Origin: Chitinophaga varians
GTDB taxonomy: Bacteria > Bacteroidota > Bacteroidia > Chitinophagales > Chitinophagaceae
DNA: 64,000 nucleotides
Reading direction: 5' to 3'
Assembly: GCF_014529945.1 (NCBI RefSeq)
Contig: NZ_JACVFB010000002.1
Location: forward strand, 1,534,382 to 1,598,381
The notes beneath the pieces were generated by a model, which worked only from the letters and a program-made list of their open reading frames with translations, was not told where the DNA came from and did no database searches. The position numbers were made by a program, and so were the translations under genes. Below, one piece after another: positions 34,101 to 41,882 of the stretch (position 1 is its first letter; each line of letters opens with the position of its first letter).

Positions 34101-34405
34101 CCCCTATTCAGGAGCTGAAACCTAACTTCAGCACTTCCGATCCTCCAACATCTTTTTATGTGGAAAGCGGTTCTTACCTCCGTGCTAAAAACATGATGCT
34201 GGGATATACCTTCCCTTCTTATATGCTGAAGAGAATAGGGGTGGAAAAATTCAGGATTTATGCGCAGGCGGCGAACGTGTTTACCATCACCAAATACACA
34301 GGTCCTGATCCTGAAATTACCGGTAATACAGACTCCTTCGGTATCGACGAAGGCGCCTATCCTAACCAGCGCCAGTACCTGGTGGGCGTTACGCTGAATT
34401 TCTGA
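31163..34405 (+). CDS. SusC/RagA family TonB-linked outer-membrane protein
   Basis: 1080 residues. Signal peptide ending SSNVFAQ, then a CarboxypepD_reg domain (about 30-110: ITGKVSDKASGNPLPGVSVY). The SusC hallmark LEEVVVTGYASQKKKDLTGA introduces the plug, with SQIANQLQGQVSGITI and PLYIIDGVPISNLADVNPND followed by GAASIYGARAANGVIIITTK. The barrel ends QRQYLVGVTLNF with terminal Phe. With the SusD 31 bp downstream it forms a two-part glycan or peptide uptake gate. Cargo unknown; no glycoside hydrolase is adjacent. Confidence 0.97.
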   Translation: MKKHFYQGLAVLLCGILLLLGSSNVFAQTKITGKVSDKASGNPLPGVSVYVKGTNRGTATDPNGSFTLQAKSGETLVFSFVGYDPQEAVVGSGAVNVQLAEKVGSLEEVVVTGYASQKKKDLTGAVAVVKVENITKQPTSQIANQLQGQVSGITIIGTGQPGQEPQVSVRGKNTFGNNTPLYIIDGVPISNLADVNPNDVQTMQVLKDAGAASIYGARAANGVIIITTKRGTGKVKVQYDGYYGTQRPQSGNPFHILNPQEQADLLWMATRNSTPAGSTPVFDDVLYGKGDKPVLPDYIYPEGAMEGDPRVDPSKYYLIPDYKDPGLLNSFYRINKANKQGTDWYHEIFKPAPITSHNISVAGGGDIGSYFFSMYYFNQQGTLTNTYNKRYAVRANSSFNITDHIRVGENMEYSIIQNPQIGILTEGSGIGMAFREQSIIPVRDIKGNYAGTWGGALGNARNPVAIQDRFGSTKALASRLLGSVYAEADILKDFTLRTSFGGEIYSFNNHSFTYPEYENKENTSVNTYTETTGNGYDWTWTNTLSYHKKIARDHDLKVMIGTEAFEQVDRTLTGSTTNYFSFDPNFTTLTSGFGTPINGSGYGSNTLFSLFGRVDYSFKDRYLLGALIRRDGSSRFGANNRYGNFPAVSAAWRISQEEFMKGITWISDLKLRGGWGIMGNQINVDPANAFTTFTFNKATSFYDMTGSTTNLATGFMQGRIGNPNAKWESNTNSNIGIDATLFRGALEFSIDYYNKRIKDLLFNPELPGVFGAAAPPYANVAEMKNHGWDFSATGNIQLASKLKLTLTGTFTSYKNEILKISESAPYFERDTRRYGVAIIRNAVGHSISEFFGYQIDKFWDSKEEVDAANNAAKAKYPGLSEYQQAAAPGRFRYKDVNGDGKIDAQDRTYLGSPNPDFTYGLNIGLTYKNWDFSMFLYGVHGNKIWNQVRWWTDIYGSFNGAKSKTALYDSWLPDRKNAKAPIQELKPNFSTSDPPTSFYVESGSYLRAKNMMLGYTFPSYMLKRIGVEKFRIYAQAANVFTITKYTGPDPEITGNTDSFGIDEGAYPNQRQYLVGVTLNF

Positions 34406-34436
34406 TCTGATTATCTGAATTGTTAAACTGAGAAAA

Positions 34437-36209
34437 ATGAAAACATTACGATATACCAGCGCAATACTGCTCGTGGCTACGCTGCTGAACAGTGGTTGCT
34501 CCAAGAACTTTCTCGAAAAGCCGGCTTATAGTTCATTATCGGAACAGATCGTGGCCAATAAGGATGGTGTGAACTATCTGCTTGTAGGTGCTTATGCAGC
34601 ACTCGACGGTTCTGGTACGCCTACCAGTTCCCTCGGTGGTGGCAATGCCTGGGAAGCGGCTTCCACCAACTGGGTGTACGGCAGCGTGGCCGGTGGTGAT
34701 GCCCACAAAGGCAGTGAAGGTACCGACCAGACGCCTATCAATGAAATCGCCATCTGGCAGCCCAACGTCGCTAACTCTTTCTTCAATACCAAGTGGAGAG
34801 CGGTGTACGAAGGCGTCGCCCGTTGTAACAATACCCTGAGGCTGATGGCACAGGCTAAAGACATGTCTGATGCCGATAAAACAAAGGTAACTGCCGAAGC
34901 AAGGTTCCTCAGAGGACACTATTATTTTGAACTGAAGAAAATGTTCAATAACGTGCCTTATATCACCGAGGCTACGGTTGATCCGCTGGTGCCCAATGAT
35001 GTGGACATATGGCCCAATATAGAAGCTGACTTCAAATATGCACAGGCTAATCTGCCGCCTACACAGCCACAGGTGGCCCGTGCCAACAAATGGGCCGCAC
35101 AGATATATCTGGCTAAAACCTATCTCTATCAGAAGAAGTACGCAGAGGCAATGCCGCTTTTCAACGATGCTATCGCCAACGGCGTAACTTCCAATGGTCT
35201 CAAATACCAGCTCACGAATAACTTTGAAGACAACTTCGATGCGTCCAAAAAGAATAATTCGGAATCCGTATTTGCGATCCAGATGTCTGCCAATGATGGT
35301 ACCAACGGTATCGCCAACGCCAATATGGGCGATATGCTGAACTTCCCGGCCAATTTCAAATGCTGCGGTTTCTATCAGCCCACTTTTGATCTGGTGAACT
35401 CCTACCGGGTAGATGACAACGGATTGCCTTATCTGGATGATTACAATCAGCATGCCGTGAAGTCTGATATGGGCATCAAGGCCACGCAGCCGTTCACGCC
35501 GGATAATGGACTCGTGGATCCGCGTCTGGACTGGACCGTAGGCCGTCGCGGTCTTCCTTATCACGACTGGGGGTACTTCGCCGGTTCCACCTGGATCCGT
35601 GACCAGTCACAACGATATGCCGGTCCGTATGCCACTAAAAAAATGGTGTACTGGAACTATAACAAAGACAAATACATGGACAACAACTCCTGGGCGCCCG
35701 GTACGGCTATCAACGTATTGCTGATCCGTTTCTCCGATGTGTTACTGATGGCTGCGGAATGTGCTGCCGAAACAGGCGATCTGGGAACAGCGATGAACTA
35801 TGTAAATCAGGTGCGCAGCCGTATGAAAGATCATCCGGAAGGCTGGGTACACGATTATAAAGATCCGGCCAATCCTATTCAGGGATTTGATCCGGCCAAG
35901 CCGCTGCCTTATTACAAGATTGGCCTGTATACTGCTTTCGCAGATGTGACCTATGCCCGCAAAGCGATCCGGTTTGAACGTAAACTGGAGCTGGCCATGG
36001 AAGGACATCGTTTCTTCGATCTGTCGCGCTGGGGCATTGCAGACCAGGTGATGAATGCCTATTACACCTTTGAAAGTGCTATTACGGATGACGTGAAAGG
36101 TGGCCACTTCACCAAAGGCAGGAATGAATATTTCCCCATTCCGCAACGTCAGATAGATCTGACGCTGAAGAATGGTCAGCCGGTATTAAAACAGAATACC
36201 GGATACTAA
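34437..36209 (+). CDS. SusD/RagB family lipoprotein
   Basis: 590 residues. Lipoprotein signal with Cys at about 21 (LNSGCSKNFLEKP). Family features: LVGAYAALDG, TPR-like helices, AEARFLRGHYYFELKKMFNN, and the C-terminal AIRFERKLELAMEGHRFFDL with a final YFPIPQRQIDL. Surface lid that binds cargo and closes on the SusC barrel. Between it and the next gene lies a strong 17-bp-stem hairpin. Confidence 0.97.
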   Translation: MKTLRYTSAILLVATLLNSGCSKNFLEKPAYSSLSEQIVANKDGVNYLLVGAYAALDGSGTPTSSLGGGNAWEAASTNWVYGSVAGGDAHKGSEGTDQTPINEIAIWQPNVANSFFNTKWRAVYEGVARCNNTLRLMAQAKDMSDADKTKVTAEARFLRGHYYFELKKMFNNVPYITEATVDPLVPNDVDIWPNIEADFKYAQANLPPTQPQVARANKWAAQIYLAKTYLYQKKYAEAMPLFNDAIANGVTSNGLKYQLTNNFEDNFDASKKNNSESVFAIQMSANDGTNGIANANMGDMLNFPANFKCCGFYQPTFDLVNSYRVDDNGLPYLDDYNQHAVKSDMGIKATQPFTPDNGLVDPRLDWTVGRRGLPYHDWGYFAGSTWIRDQSQRYAGPYATKKMVYWNYNKDKYMDNNSWAPGTAINVLLIRFSDVLLMAAECAAETGDLGTAMNYVNQVRSRMKDHPEGWVHDYKDPANPIQGFDPAKPLPYYKIGLYTAFADVTYARKAIRFERKLELAMEGHRFFDLSRWGIADQVMNAYYTFESAITDDVKGGHFTKGRNEYFPIPQRQIDLTLKNGQPVLKQNTGY

Positions 36210-36227
36210 TCTGTATCGCGTAATTTT

Positions 36228-36288
36228 CGGGACAGGAGCAAAGCAGCCGCATGAAATTTTTTTTCACGGAGGCTTTGCTCCTGTCCCG
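36228..36288 (+). promoter_or_regulatory. Strong intercistronic hairpin after susD
   Basis: CGGGACAGGAGCAAAGC (36228-36244) pairs perfectly with GCTTTGCTCCTGTCCCG (36272-36288), and the loop can pair further (CCG/CGG, TGAAA/TTTCA). No T-run follows the stem, so it may limit readthrough or protect the susCD mRNA instead of terminating it. Confidence 0.75.
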
Positions 36289-36332
36289 TAATGTTTAATT
36301 TGTAACTTGTTTTTTGTACCAAAATCTAACAG

Positions 36333-37850
36333 ATGAGAGGATTTGTTCCGGCCACGTTGTGTACCATATTTACCGGCCTTGCGATCTTTAGCAGTTGTTT
36401 TGCCCCGTCAGCCAAGGAGAAAGGGAAAATGCTGGCCGATAAATATTGTTCGTCCTGCCACCTGCCCGTTGATCCATCGATGCTGGACAAAGAAACATGG
36501 ACCAAACACGTGTTGCCGGCCATGGCGCCTAAGCTGGGTATCCGGGTATGGTCCGGTGATCAGTATTATCCTGTGGAAGGCCCGCGGCAGCAGGGCCAGA
36601 TATCTTTTCAGGAGTGGGTGGAACTGGTAAAATATTTCGAACAGCAGGCGCCTGAAAAGCTGACAGCCGCCAAACCACCGGTACCGCTGCAACACGATTG
36701 GTTCGGATTCTCTATTAAACGTCCTGCCGGAGTGGATTCACCCGGCGTGGCAACGACTACGATGGTGTCCTTTGACACCGCTGCCGGCCGCATTTTCACC
36801 AGTGATGGGTATAAGAGTACCCTTAATACCTGGGACAGTTCCCTGCGTAAAACGTACACATGGCAGCTGCCCTCTCCGGTGGTGGATATCCTTTACACCC
36901 GCGACAGCGGAAAATCATCACCGGCTATCATCACCCAGATCGGCAATATGAGAGCCGTTGATGAGCCATCAGGTATTATTAGCAAGCTCAGCATTGATAG
37001 CCCGCACAGTAAACAAAAAGACCTGATGCCCTTTCTCAAACGCCCGGTGCAAACCCTACAGGCAGATTTTGACAAAGACAATCTGGTTGACCTGTTAGTG
37101 TGTGCCTTTGGCCATAACCAGGGCGGCCTGTACTGGCTGAAACAGTTGCCCGATCATCGTTATGAGCAGAAGACGATTACAGAGGTACCGGGTGCCATAC
37201 ACGCAGAAGTGGGAGATTTTAACGGTGACGGATGGCCGGATGCCATGGTGCTTTTCGCGGCAGCCGATGAAGGTATCTGGTTATATGAGAACGACCGGCA
37301 TGGAGGGTTTAAATCCACTAATCTGCTGAGATTCCCGCCACTCAATGGGTCTACCAGTTTTCAGCTAGTGGATTTTAACCAGGATGGTAAACCTGATATA
37401 CTGTATACCTGCGGTGATAATGCAGATTTTTCTATGGTGCTTAAACCTTTCCATGGTTTGTACGTCTATCTTAATGAAGGTAACAACAGCTACCGTCAGG
37501 CATGGTTTTATCCCGTGAATGGCTGTACAAAGGCTGTAGCAGCAGATTTTAACCTGGACGGTAAAACAGATATTGCGGCGATTGCTTTTTTCGCAGACAT
37601 GAAAAATAATCCTGCAGAAAAATTTATTTTGTTTGAAGGCAAGGACCATCAGCTGAACTTCACGCCCCATGCGCCTCCCATCGAAAGGGAAGGGCGCTGG
37701 ATTTGTATGGACGTAAAGGACATGGATGGTGATGGCGATCAGGATGTCATACTAGGAAACTATGGAAAAGGATTTAATATACTGGATGGATATACGCCTG
37801 ATTGGGAGGAGTATCAACCCTTTATAGTGCTGGAGAACAAACGGAAGTAA
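36333..37850 (+). CDS. Cytochrome c / FG-GAP (VCBS) repeat lipoprotein
   Basis: 505 residues. Lipoprotein Cys22 (IFSSCFAPS). A heme-c motif CSSCH at 39-43 with TWTKHVLPAMAPKLGI downstream, where Met could be the axial ligand. Five FG-GAP/VCBS calcium-type repeats follow: DFDKDNLVDLLV, DFNGDGWPDAMVLF, DFNQDGKPDILYT, DFNLDGKTDIAAIA and DMDGDGDQDVILG. These would make a beta-propeller. The protein is probably surface-exposed beside SusCD. A single heme on a propeller lipoprotein suggests electron transfer to or from a bound substrate; inference only. Confidence 0.85.
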   Translation: MRGFVPATLCTIFTGLAIFSSCFAPSAKEKGKMLADKYCSSCHLPVDPSMLDKETWTKHVLPAMAPKLGIRVWSGDQYYPVEGPRQQGQISFQEWVELVKYFEQQAPEKLTAAKPPVPLQHDWFGFSIKRPAGVDSPGVATTTMVSFDTAAGRIFTSDGYKSTLNTWDSSLRKTYTWQLPSPVVDILYTRDSGKSSPAIITQIGNMRAVDEPSGIISKLSIDSPHSKQKDLMPFLKRPVQTLQADFDKDNLVDLLVCAFGHNQGGLYWLKQLPDHRYEQKTITEVPGAIHAEVGDFNGDGWPDAMVLFAAADEGIWLYENDRHGGFKSTNLLRFPPLNGSTSFQLVDFNQDGKPDILYTCGDNADFSMVLKPFHGLYVYLNEGNNSYRQAWFYPVNGCTKAVAADFNLDGKTDIAAIAFFADMKNNPAEKFILFEGKDHQLNFTPHAPPIEREGRWICMDVKDMDGDGDQDVILGNYGKGFNILDGYTPDWEEYQPFIVLENKRK

Positions 37851-38011
37851 AAAAGTGTAACGTAAAAATCGATGGTTTATTTGGAGAAGAAGTAGAATAA
37901 TATGTATATTACAGCCGGTAAATATTTCCACGAAGAGGTACTTATACATGTCGGGTCGCACATTGCAAATAAATGCTCTAATTGTTACTGATGTAACGTA
38001 CCTTTGCTCTT

Positions 38012-38138
38012 TTAATTCAGCTCATCATCATAGCAAGATATTTTCGTGGTGCTATAGCCAGGCAACATGAATAAAGATATCCTGATGCATAATCAGGTTT
38101 TAGAATGGCGGAAGGAGAGGCAGCAATGCCTCTCTTTT
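38012..38138 (+). ncRNA. Candidate small RNA or leader transcript
   Basis: An exact -7 element TACCTTTG (37999-38006) predicts a start near 38012. A strong terminator hairpin GAGAGGCA-GCAA-TGCCTCTC-TTTT lies at 38115-38138, 110 bp before eboA. Within it an ATG at 38067 opens a short frame (MNKDILMHNQVLEWRKERQQ, 35 codons). Either a ~125-nt sRNA or an attenuated leader. The rest of 37851-38247 shows nothing else. Confidence 0.35.
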
Positions 38139-38247
38139 ATTTTAATAACCACCTATCAAATATTAGCCCTATAATTCGGAAAATCTGCGCAATCCTGTTT
38201 ATTTTTAATCAGAAATCAGTGTTCTCATTCTAAACAGGATTTGTCAA

Positions 38248-39135
38248 GTGGCGGAATATGTATATGACAGGCAGAAAATGAGCGAAGGACTGGCAGCCAT
38301 TATTGCCGGCAATAGTAGTGATACAGCCAGAGAATGGCTACAGCAGCGGTTGCAGAAAGCCGCTTCCATACCGCAGTTTAATCAGACTTTTACCGCGATT
38401 CCCAGATTCACCGGAAAAAATATCATCGTCGTGTCGGCGGAACAGGCTGCGGTATTGCATCAGCAGGTACCTGGATTCTTCGTACACGGGTGGACGTTAG
38501 ACCGCCTCATAAGGGCATGGTGGCTGTTACAACTCGACACGGCTGATAAGGCCGGCTATCTGGATACCATCGAAAAACTCTTTCTCTCGGCCGAAATGAA
38601 CGAACTGGCTGCACTCTATAGTGCCCTGCCATTGCTCGCCTGGCCGGAAGAATGGAAACTTCGTACAGCCGAAGGCGTTCGGTCCAATATCGGGGTGGTA
38701 CAGGAAGCGATTATGCTCCACAATCCATATCCCGCGCGGTATCTGGACGAGCCCGCCTGGAACCAGCTGGTGATGAAAGCGATTTTTACAGACAAACCAC
38801 TGCACCTCATCTCCGGTCTCGACGAACGCAGAAATACAGCATTGGCGGCCATCCTGACGGATTTTGCGCATGAACGCTGGGCTGCCGGCAGAAAAGTATC
38901 ACCAATGCAATGGCGGCTGCTGACTAGACTGATAACGGCAGATAATATGGCAGACCTCACCCGGGTGTGGCATTCTGCCGATCAGACGGAAAGAGCTGCT
39001 GCGGCCCTCGTATTTGCCTATACAGATTATGCACCGGCCAAAACATTATTGGCCACAGACCCGGCACTGACCGCCGAAATACAAAGTGGCGCCCTCTCCT
39101 GGGACGTCATCGCTGCTAAATTATCCCAGAACTAA
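38248..39135 (+). CDS. eboA: EboA domain protein
   Basis: 295 residues from a GTG at 38248; an ATG at 38278 (MSEGLAAIIAG) is an alternative start and may be correct. WTLDRLIRAWWLLQLDTADK, LYSALPLLAWPEEW and LHLISGLDERRNTALAAILTD match the EboA pattern, an alpha-helical protein without known catalytic residues. Position ahead of the TatD-like and UbiA-like genes (12 and 35 bp gaps) fixes the identity. The ebo (eustigmatophyte bacterial operon) genes are conserved across phyla and have been linked to precursor export in cyanobacterial scytonemin synthesis; EboA's own role is unknown. Confidence 0.88.
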   Translation: MAEYVYDRQKMSEGLAAIIAGNSSDTAREWLQQRLQKAASIPQFNQTFTAIPRFTGKNIIVVSAEQAAVLHQQVPGFFVHGWTLDRLIRAWWLLQLDTADKAGYLDTIEKLFLSAEMNELAALYSALPLLAWPEEWKLRTAEGVRSNIGVVQEAIMLHNPYPARYLDEPAWNQLVMKAIFTDKPLHLISGLDERRNTALAAILTDFAHERWAAGRKVSPMQWRLLTRLITADNMADLTRVWHSADQTERAAAALVFAYTDYAPAKTLLATDPALTAEIQSGALSWDVIAAKLSQN

Positions 39136-39147
39136 ATCTGAAAAATT

Positions 39148-40134
39148 ATGTGTGGTATTCATGAACTGACCGAAAAAGATCTTCAACCGTTAACGTATAC
39201 ACCGGCTTATCTTGATAAAATAAAAGGCATGCGCTTCTTTGATCCGCATGTACACATGACCTCCCGGACTACAGACGACTATCAGGCGATGGCCGATGCC
39301 GGCGTGGTAGCCCTTATTGAGCCCGCTTTCTGGCTCGGACAACCCCGTACCGGGATAGACACCTTCCGCGATTATTTCAACAGTATCCTCGGCTGGGAAC
39401 GATTCCGCGCGTCTCAGTTCGGTATTAAGCACTATTGCACCATCGGACTGAACTCCAAAGAAGCCAACAACGAAGCGCTGGCGGAAGCTGTCATGGAAAT
39501 ACTGCCACAGTTTATCTATAAAGAAGGCGTGGTAGGAGTAGGAGAAATTGGTTTCGATGACCAGACCCCGCTCGAAGAAAAATATTATCGCGCACAGCTG
39601 GAACTGGCTAAGGAAGCCGGTTTGCCGGTACAGATACATACTCCTCACCGCGATAAGAAAAAGGGCACGCAGCGCAGCATGGACATCGCGATAGAACATG
39701 GACTGGCCCCTCACATGGTGATCGTAGACCACAACAACGAGGAAACCGTCAAAGAAGTGCTGGACCGCGGCTTCTGGGCAGCATTTACCATCTACCCCTT
39801 TACCAAAATGGGTAATGAGAGAATGGTGGAAGTGGTGAAACAGTACGGCAGCGAAAGGATTATGGTCAATTCAGCCGCCGATTGGGGCATCAGTGATCCA
39901 CTCGCCGTTCCCAAGACAGCAGCCCTGATGCACGAAAGTGGTATTGACTTGAATGACATTCATTTGGTAACTTACATGAATGCTGTAAAGGCGTTCGCAC
40001 AAAGCGGCCAGATAAATGAAGCGGATTTTGATGTAGCCGGAAATATTGACCAGCGTGAGAAATTTAATGGAAGCACCGTTTTACGTGGAGGCCAGCAGCC
40101 CAGAATTAATAAAAATACAACCATCATCCGGTAA
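39148..40134 (+). CDS. eboB: EboB, TatD-like metal-dependent hydrolase
   Basis: 328 residues. FFDPHVHMTSRTTDDYQAMA gives the HxH metal pair, followed by VGVGEIGFDDQTP, the His in VQIHTPHRDKKKG, VDHNNEETVKE, and the catalytic-Asp region NSAADWGISDPLAVPKTA. This is the amidohydrolase-related TatD barrel specific to ebo clusters. Substrate unknown. Cytoplasmic. Tightly spaced after eboA. Confidence 0.9.
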   Translation: MCGIHELTEKDLQPLTYTPAYLDKIKGMRFFDPHVHMTSRTTDDYQAMADAGVVALIEPAFWLGQPRTGIDTFRDYFNSILGWERFRASQFGIKHYCTIGLNSKEANNEALAEAVMEILPQFIYKEGVVGVGEIGFDDQTPLEEKYYRAQLELAKEAGLPVQIHTPHRDKKKGTQRSMDIAIEHGLAPHMVIVDHNNEETVKEVLDRGFWAAFTIYPFTKMGNERMVEVVKQYGSERIMVNSAADWGISDPLAVPKTAALMHESGIDLNDIHLVTYMNAVKAFAQSGQINEADFDVAGNIDQREKFNGSTVLRGGQQPRINKNTTIIR

Positions 40135-40169
40135 AGGCCTGGCAGTTTCGTTACTGCTGGCAATGAACC

Positions 40170-41108
40170 ATGAAAACCTGTTATTCGGTGAGTTATATTG
40201 TTAGCAAAGTAATCGGATACCTGCGCCTGATGCGCCCGGCCAATATTGTCACCGCCATTGCGGATATCCTGGCGGGGGTGGCCATTTCCGGCTATTTCCT
40301 GAATGTGACCTTTGAAACACTGACACTGGACCAAACACTTCCGGTGGTATGCCTGTGTCTTGCCACTGCCGGCCTGTACGGCGGCGGCGTTGTATTCAAT
40401 GATGTATTTGACGCAGAACTGGACCGCACAGAGCGGCCGGAACGGCCCATTCCCAACGGTGTTATTTCGCTTACCCAGGCAATCATACTGGGGAGCTACC
40501 TATTGTTGGTAGGCATCCTGGCCGCCTTTTCGGTAGGCGGAATCAATGGTCTCGCCGGCTGGCTGGCCATTGCTACCGCGGTGGCTGCACTCGTATATGA
40601 TAAATGGGGAAAACATCACGCTTTCCTGGGACCTGTTAATATGGGACTGTGCCGCGGCCTGAACCTCCTCCTGGGCATCAGTATCGTACCGGGAGCAGTG
40701 GCTACGTGGTGGTGGGTAGGACTGGTACCTATTCTCTACATCGCTGCGGTGACCAACATCAGCCGGGGCGAGGTGTATGGCGGCACCACCAACAGTATCC
40801 GCATAACGGCTGTCTGTTATGCTATTGTGTTGCTGACTATCGGCACCGTGGCCATCTTTCACCACAACGGCTGGAAAGTGATACCCTTCCTGCTGTTGTT
40901 CGCATGGATGATTTTTACGCCGCTACGGAATGCATGGAAAAATCCCATCGGACCTAACATCGGGAAAGCGGTGAAAGCCGGCATCGTGGCGCTGATTGTC
41001 ATGAATGCCTCCTGGGTGGCGGCTTTCGATGCGCTCAGCTATGCCCTGGCAGTACTGCTGTTATTACCCATCTCTATGTCGCTGGGCAAAGCCTTCGCAG
41101 TCACATGA
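40170..41108 (+). CDS. eboC: EboC, UbiA-family prenyltransferase
   Basis: 312 residues with eight or nine membrane helices. First UbiA motif FNDVFDAELDRTERPERPIP (N-D-x-x-D then D-R), second motif region DKWGKHHAFLGPVNMGLCRG with a less typical DxxxD. LMRPANIVTAIADILAG starts the membrane core. UbiA enzymes join a polyprenyl diphosphate to a polar acceptor at the membrane. In an ebo context the acceptor could be the cyclitol made by EboD; inference. Last gene of the first half of the cluster. Confidence 0.9.
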   Translation: MKTCYSVSYIVSKVIGYLRLMRPANIVTAIADILAGVAISGYFLNVTFETLTLDQTLPVVCLCLATAGLYGGGVVFNDVFDAELDRTERPERPIPNGVISLTQAIILGSYLLLVGILAAFSVGGINGLAGWLAIATAVAALVYDKWGKHHAFLGPVNMGLCRGLNLLLGISIVPGAVATWWWVGLVPILYIAAVTNISRGEVYGGTTNSIRITAVCYAIVLLTIGTVAIFHHNGWKVIPFLLLFAWMIFTPLRNAWKNPIGPNIGKAVKAGIVALIVMNASWVAAFDALSYALAVLLLLPISMSLGKAFAVT

Positions 41109-41144
41109 ACAGGTTACTCATCAGCAATACCGGTAAACGGTTTC

Positions 41145-41178
41145 CAATTCGTCATTCGTAATTGGTAATTCGTAATTA
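41145..41178. repeat. AATTCGT dispersed repeat (copy 2)
   Basis: CAATTCGTCATTCGTAATTG and continuing heptamers to 41178, in the convergent gap between eboC and the response regulator. Same sequence family as the elements at 24324 and 46862. Confidence 0.75.
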
Positions 41179-41814
41179 ATCCACAAGTCCTCTTTTGATG
41201 GCTTCCTTCACCAGTCCGGCGGTATTTTTTACGGCCAGTTTCTGCGTGAGGTTAAGCCGGTGAGTTTCTACTGTACGCAGACTGATAAACAGTTTCTCTG
41301 CAATCTGCTGGTTGGAATGCTCTTCTGCGATCAGCTTCAGAATTTCTTTTTCACGACGGGTAAGTGGAATCTCATAGCCGGATGATCGTTGTCCGGTAAG
41401 CATTTCATGGAGCAGCTGTTGTTTGATGCCGGCATCAAGATATTGTTCTCCGTTATGTACCTGCTCAATGGCGGCTACCAGTGTTTCTTCATCGGTGTTT
41501 TTCAGCAGATAACCACTGGCGCCATTACGCAACATCTGTTTGATGTAATGTGATTCCATGAAGTTGGTGAGCGCAATGATTTTGATGTCAGGGTGATTTT
41601 TATGCACCTGTTTGCATAATTCCAGTCCGTCAATATCAGGCATTTGTATGTCTAACAGCAGCACGTCGGGTTGCGCTGCGGGCAACGCTTCCATCAGTGC
41701 GGTAGCTGCATTGCTTTCGTATACGATGGTAATGTGCGGATAAGGCGCCAGCATGGTTTTTAACCCATTGATGACCAACAGATGATCGTCGGTGATGGCT
41801 AATTTTATCTTCAT
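41176..41814 (-). CDS. NarL/LuxR-type response regulator
   Basis: 212 residues from MKIKLAITDDHLLVINGLKT (10 extra codons are open upstream). Receiver domain with the acidic pair in TDDH, the phospho-Asp in VLLLDIQMPDIDG, IALTNF and GASGYLLKN, then a LuxR HTH (LTRREKEILKLIAEEHSNQQ and EKLFISLRTVETHRLNLTQK). Runs antisense to the ebo genes. Phosphorylated by the kinase encoded 68 bp upstream. Confidence 0.96.
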   Translation of the reverse strand: MKIKLAITDDHLLVINGLKTMLAPYPHITIVYESNAATALMEALPAAQPDVLLLDIQMPDIDGLELCKQVHKNHPDIKIIALTNFMESHYIKQMLRNGASGYLLKNTDEETLVAAIEQVHNGEQYLDAGIKQQLLHEMLTGQRSSGYEIPLTRREKEILKLIAEEHSNQQIAEKLFISLRTVETHRLNLTQKLAVKNTAGLVKEAIKRGLVD

Positions 41815-41882
41815 AAATAAGAATCTTTTTTTTCGCAAAATCAAAAAAATCGCAAATCAGGAAATCCCTGAATTGTTTCGGG

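Noticed and set aside
31613..35564. Several long minus-strand frames (403, 491 and 342 codons)
   Set aside because: Shadows of susC and susD produced by their codon bias; no start context or family features.
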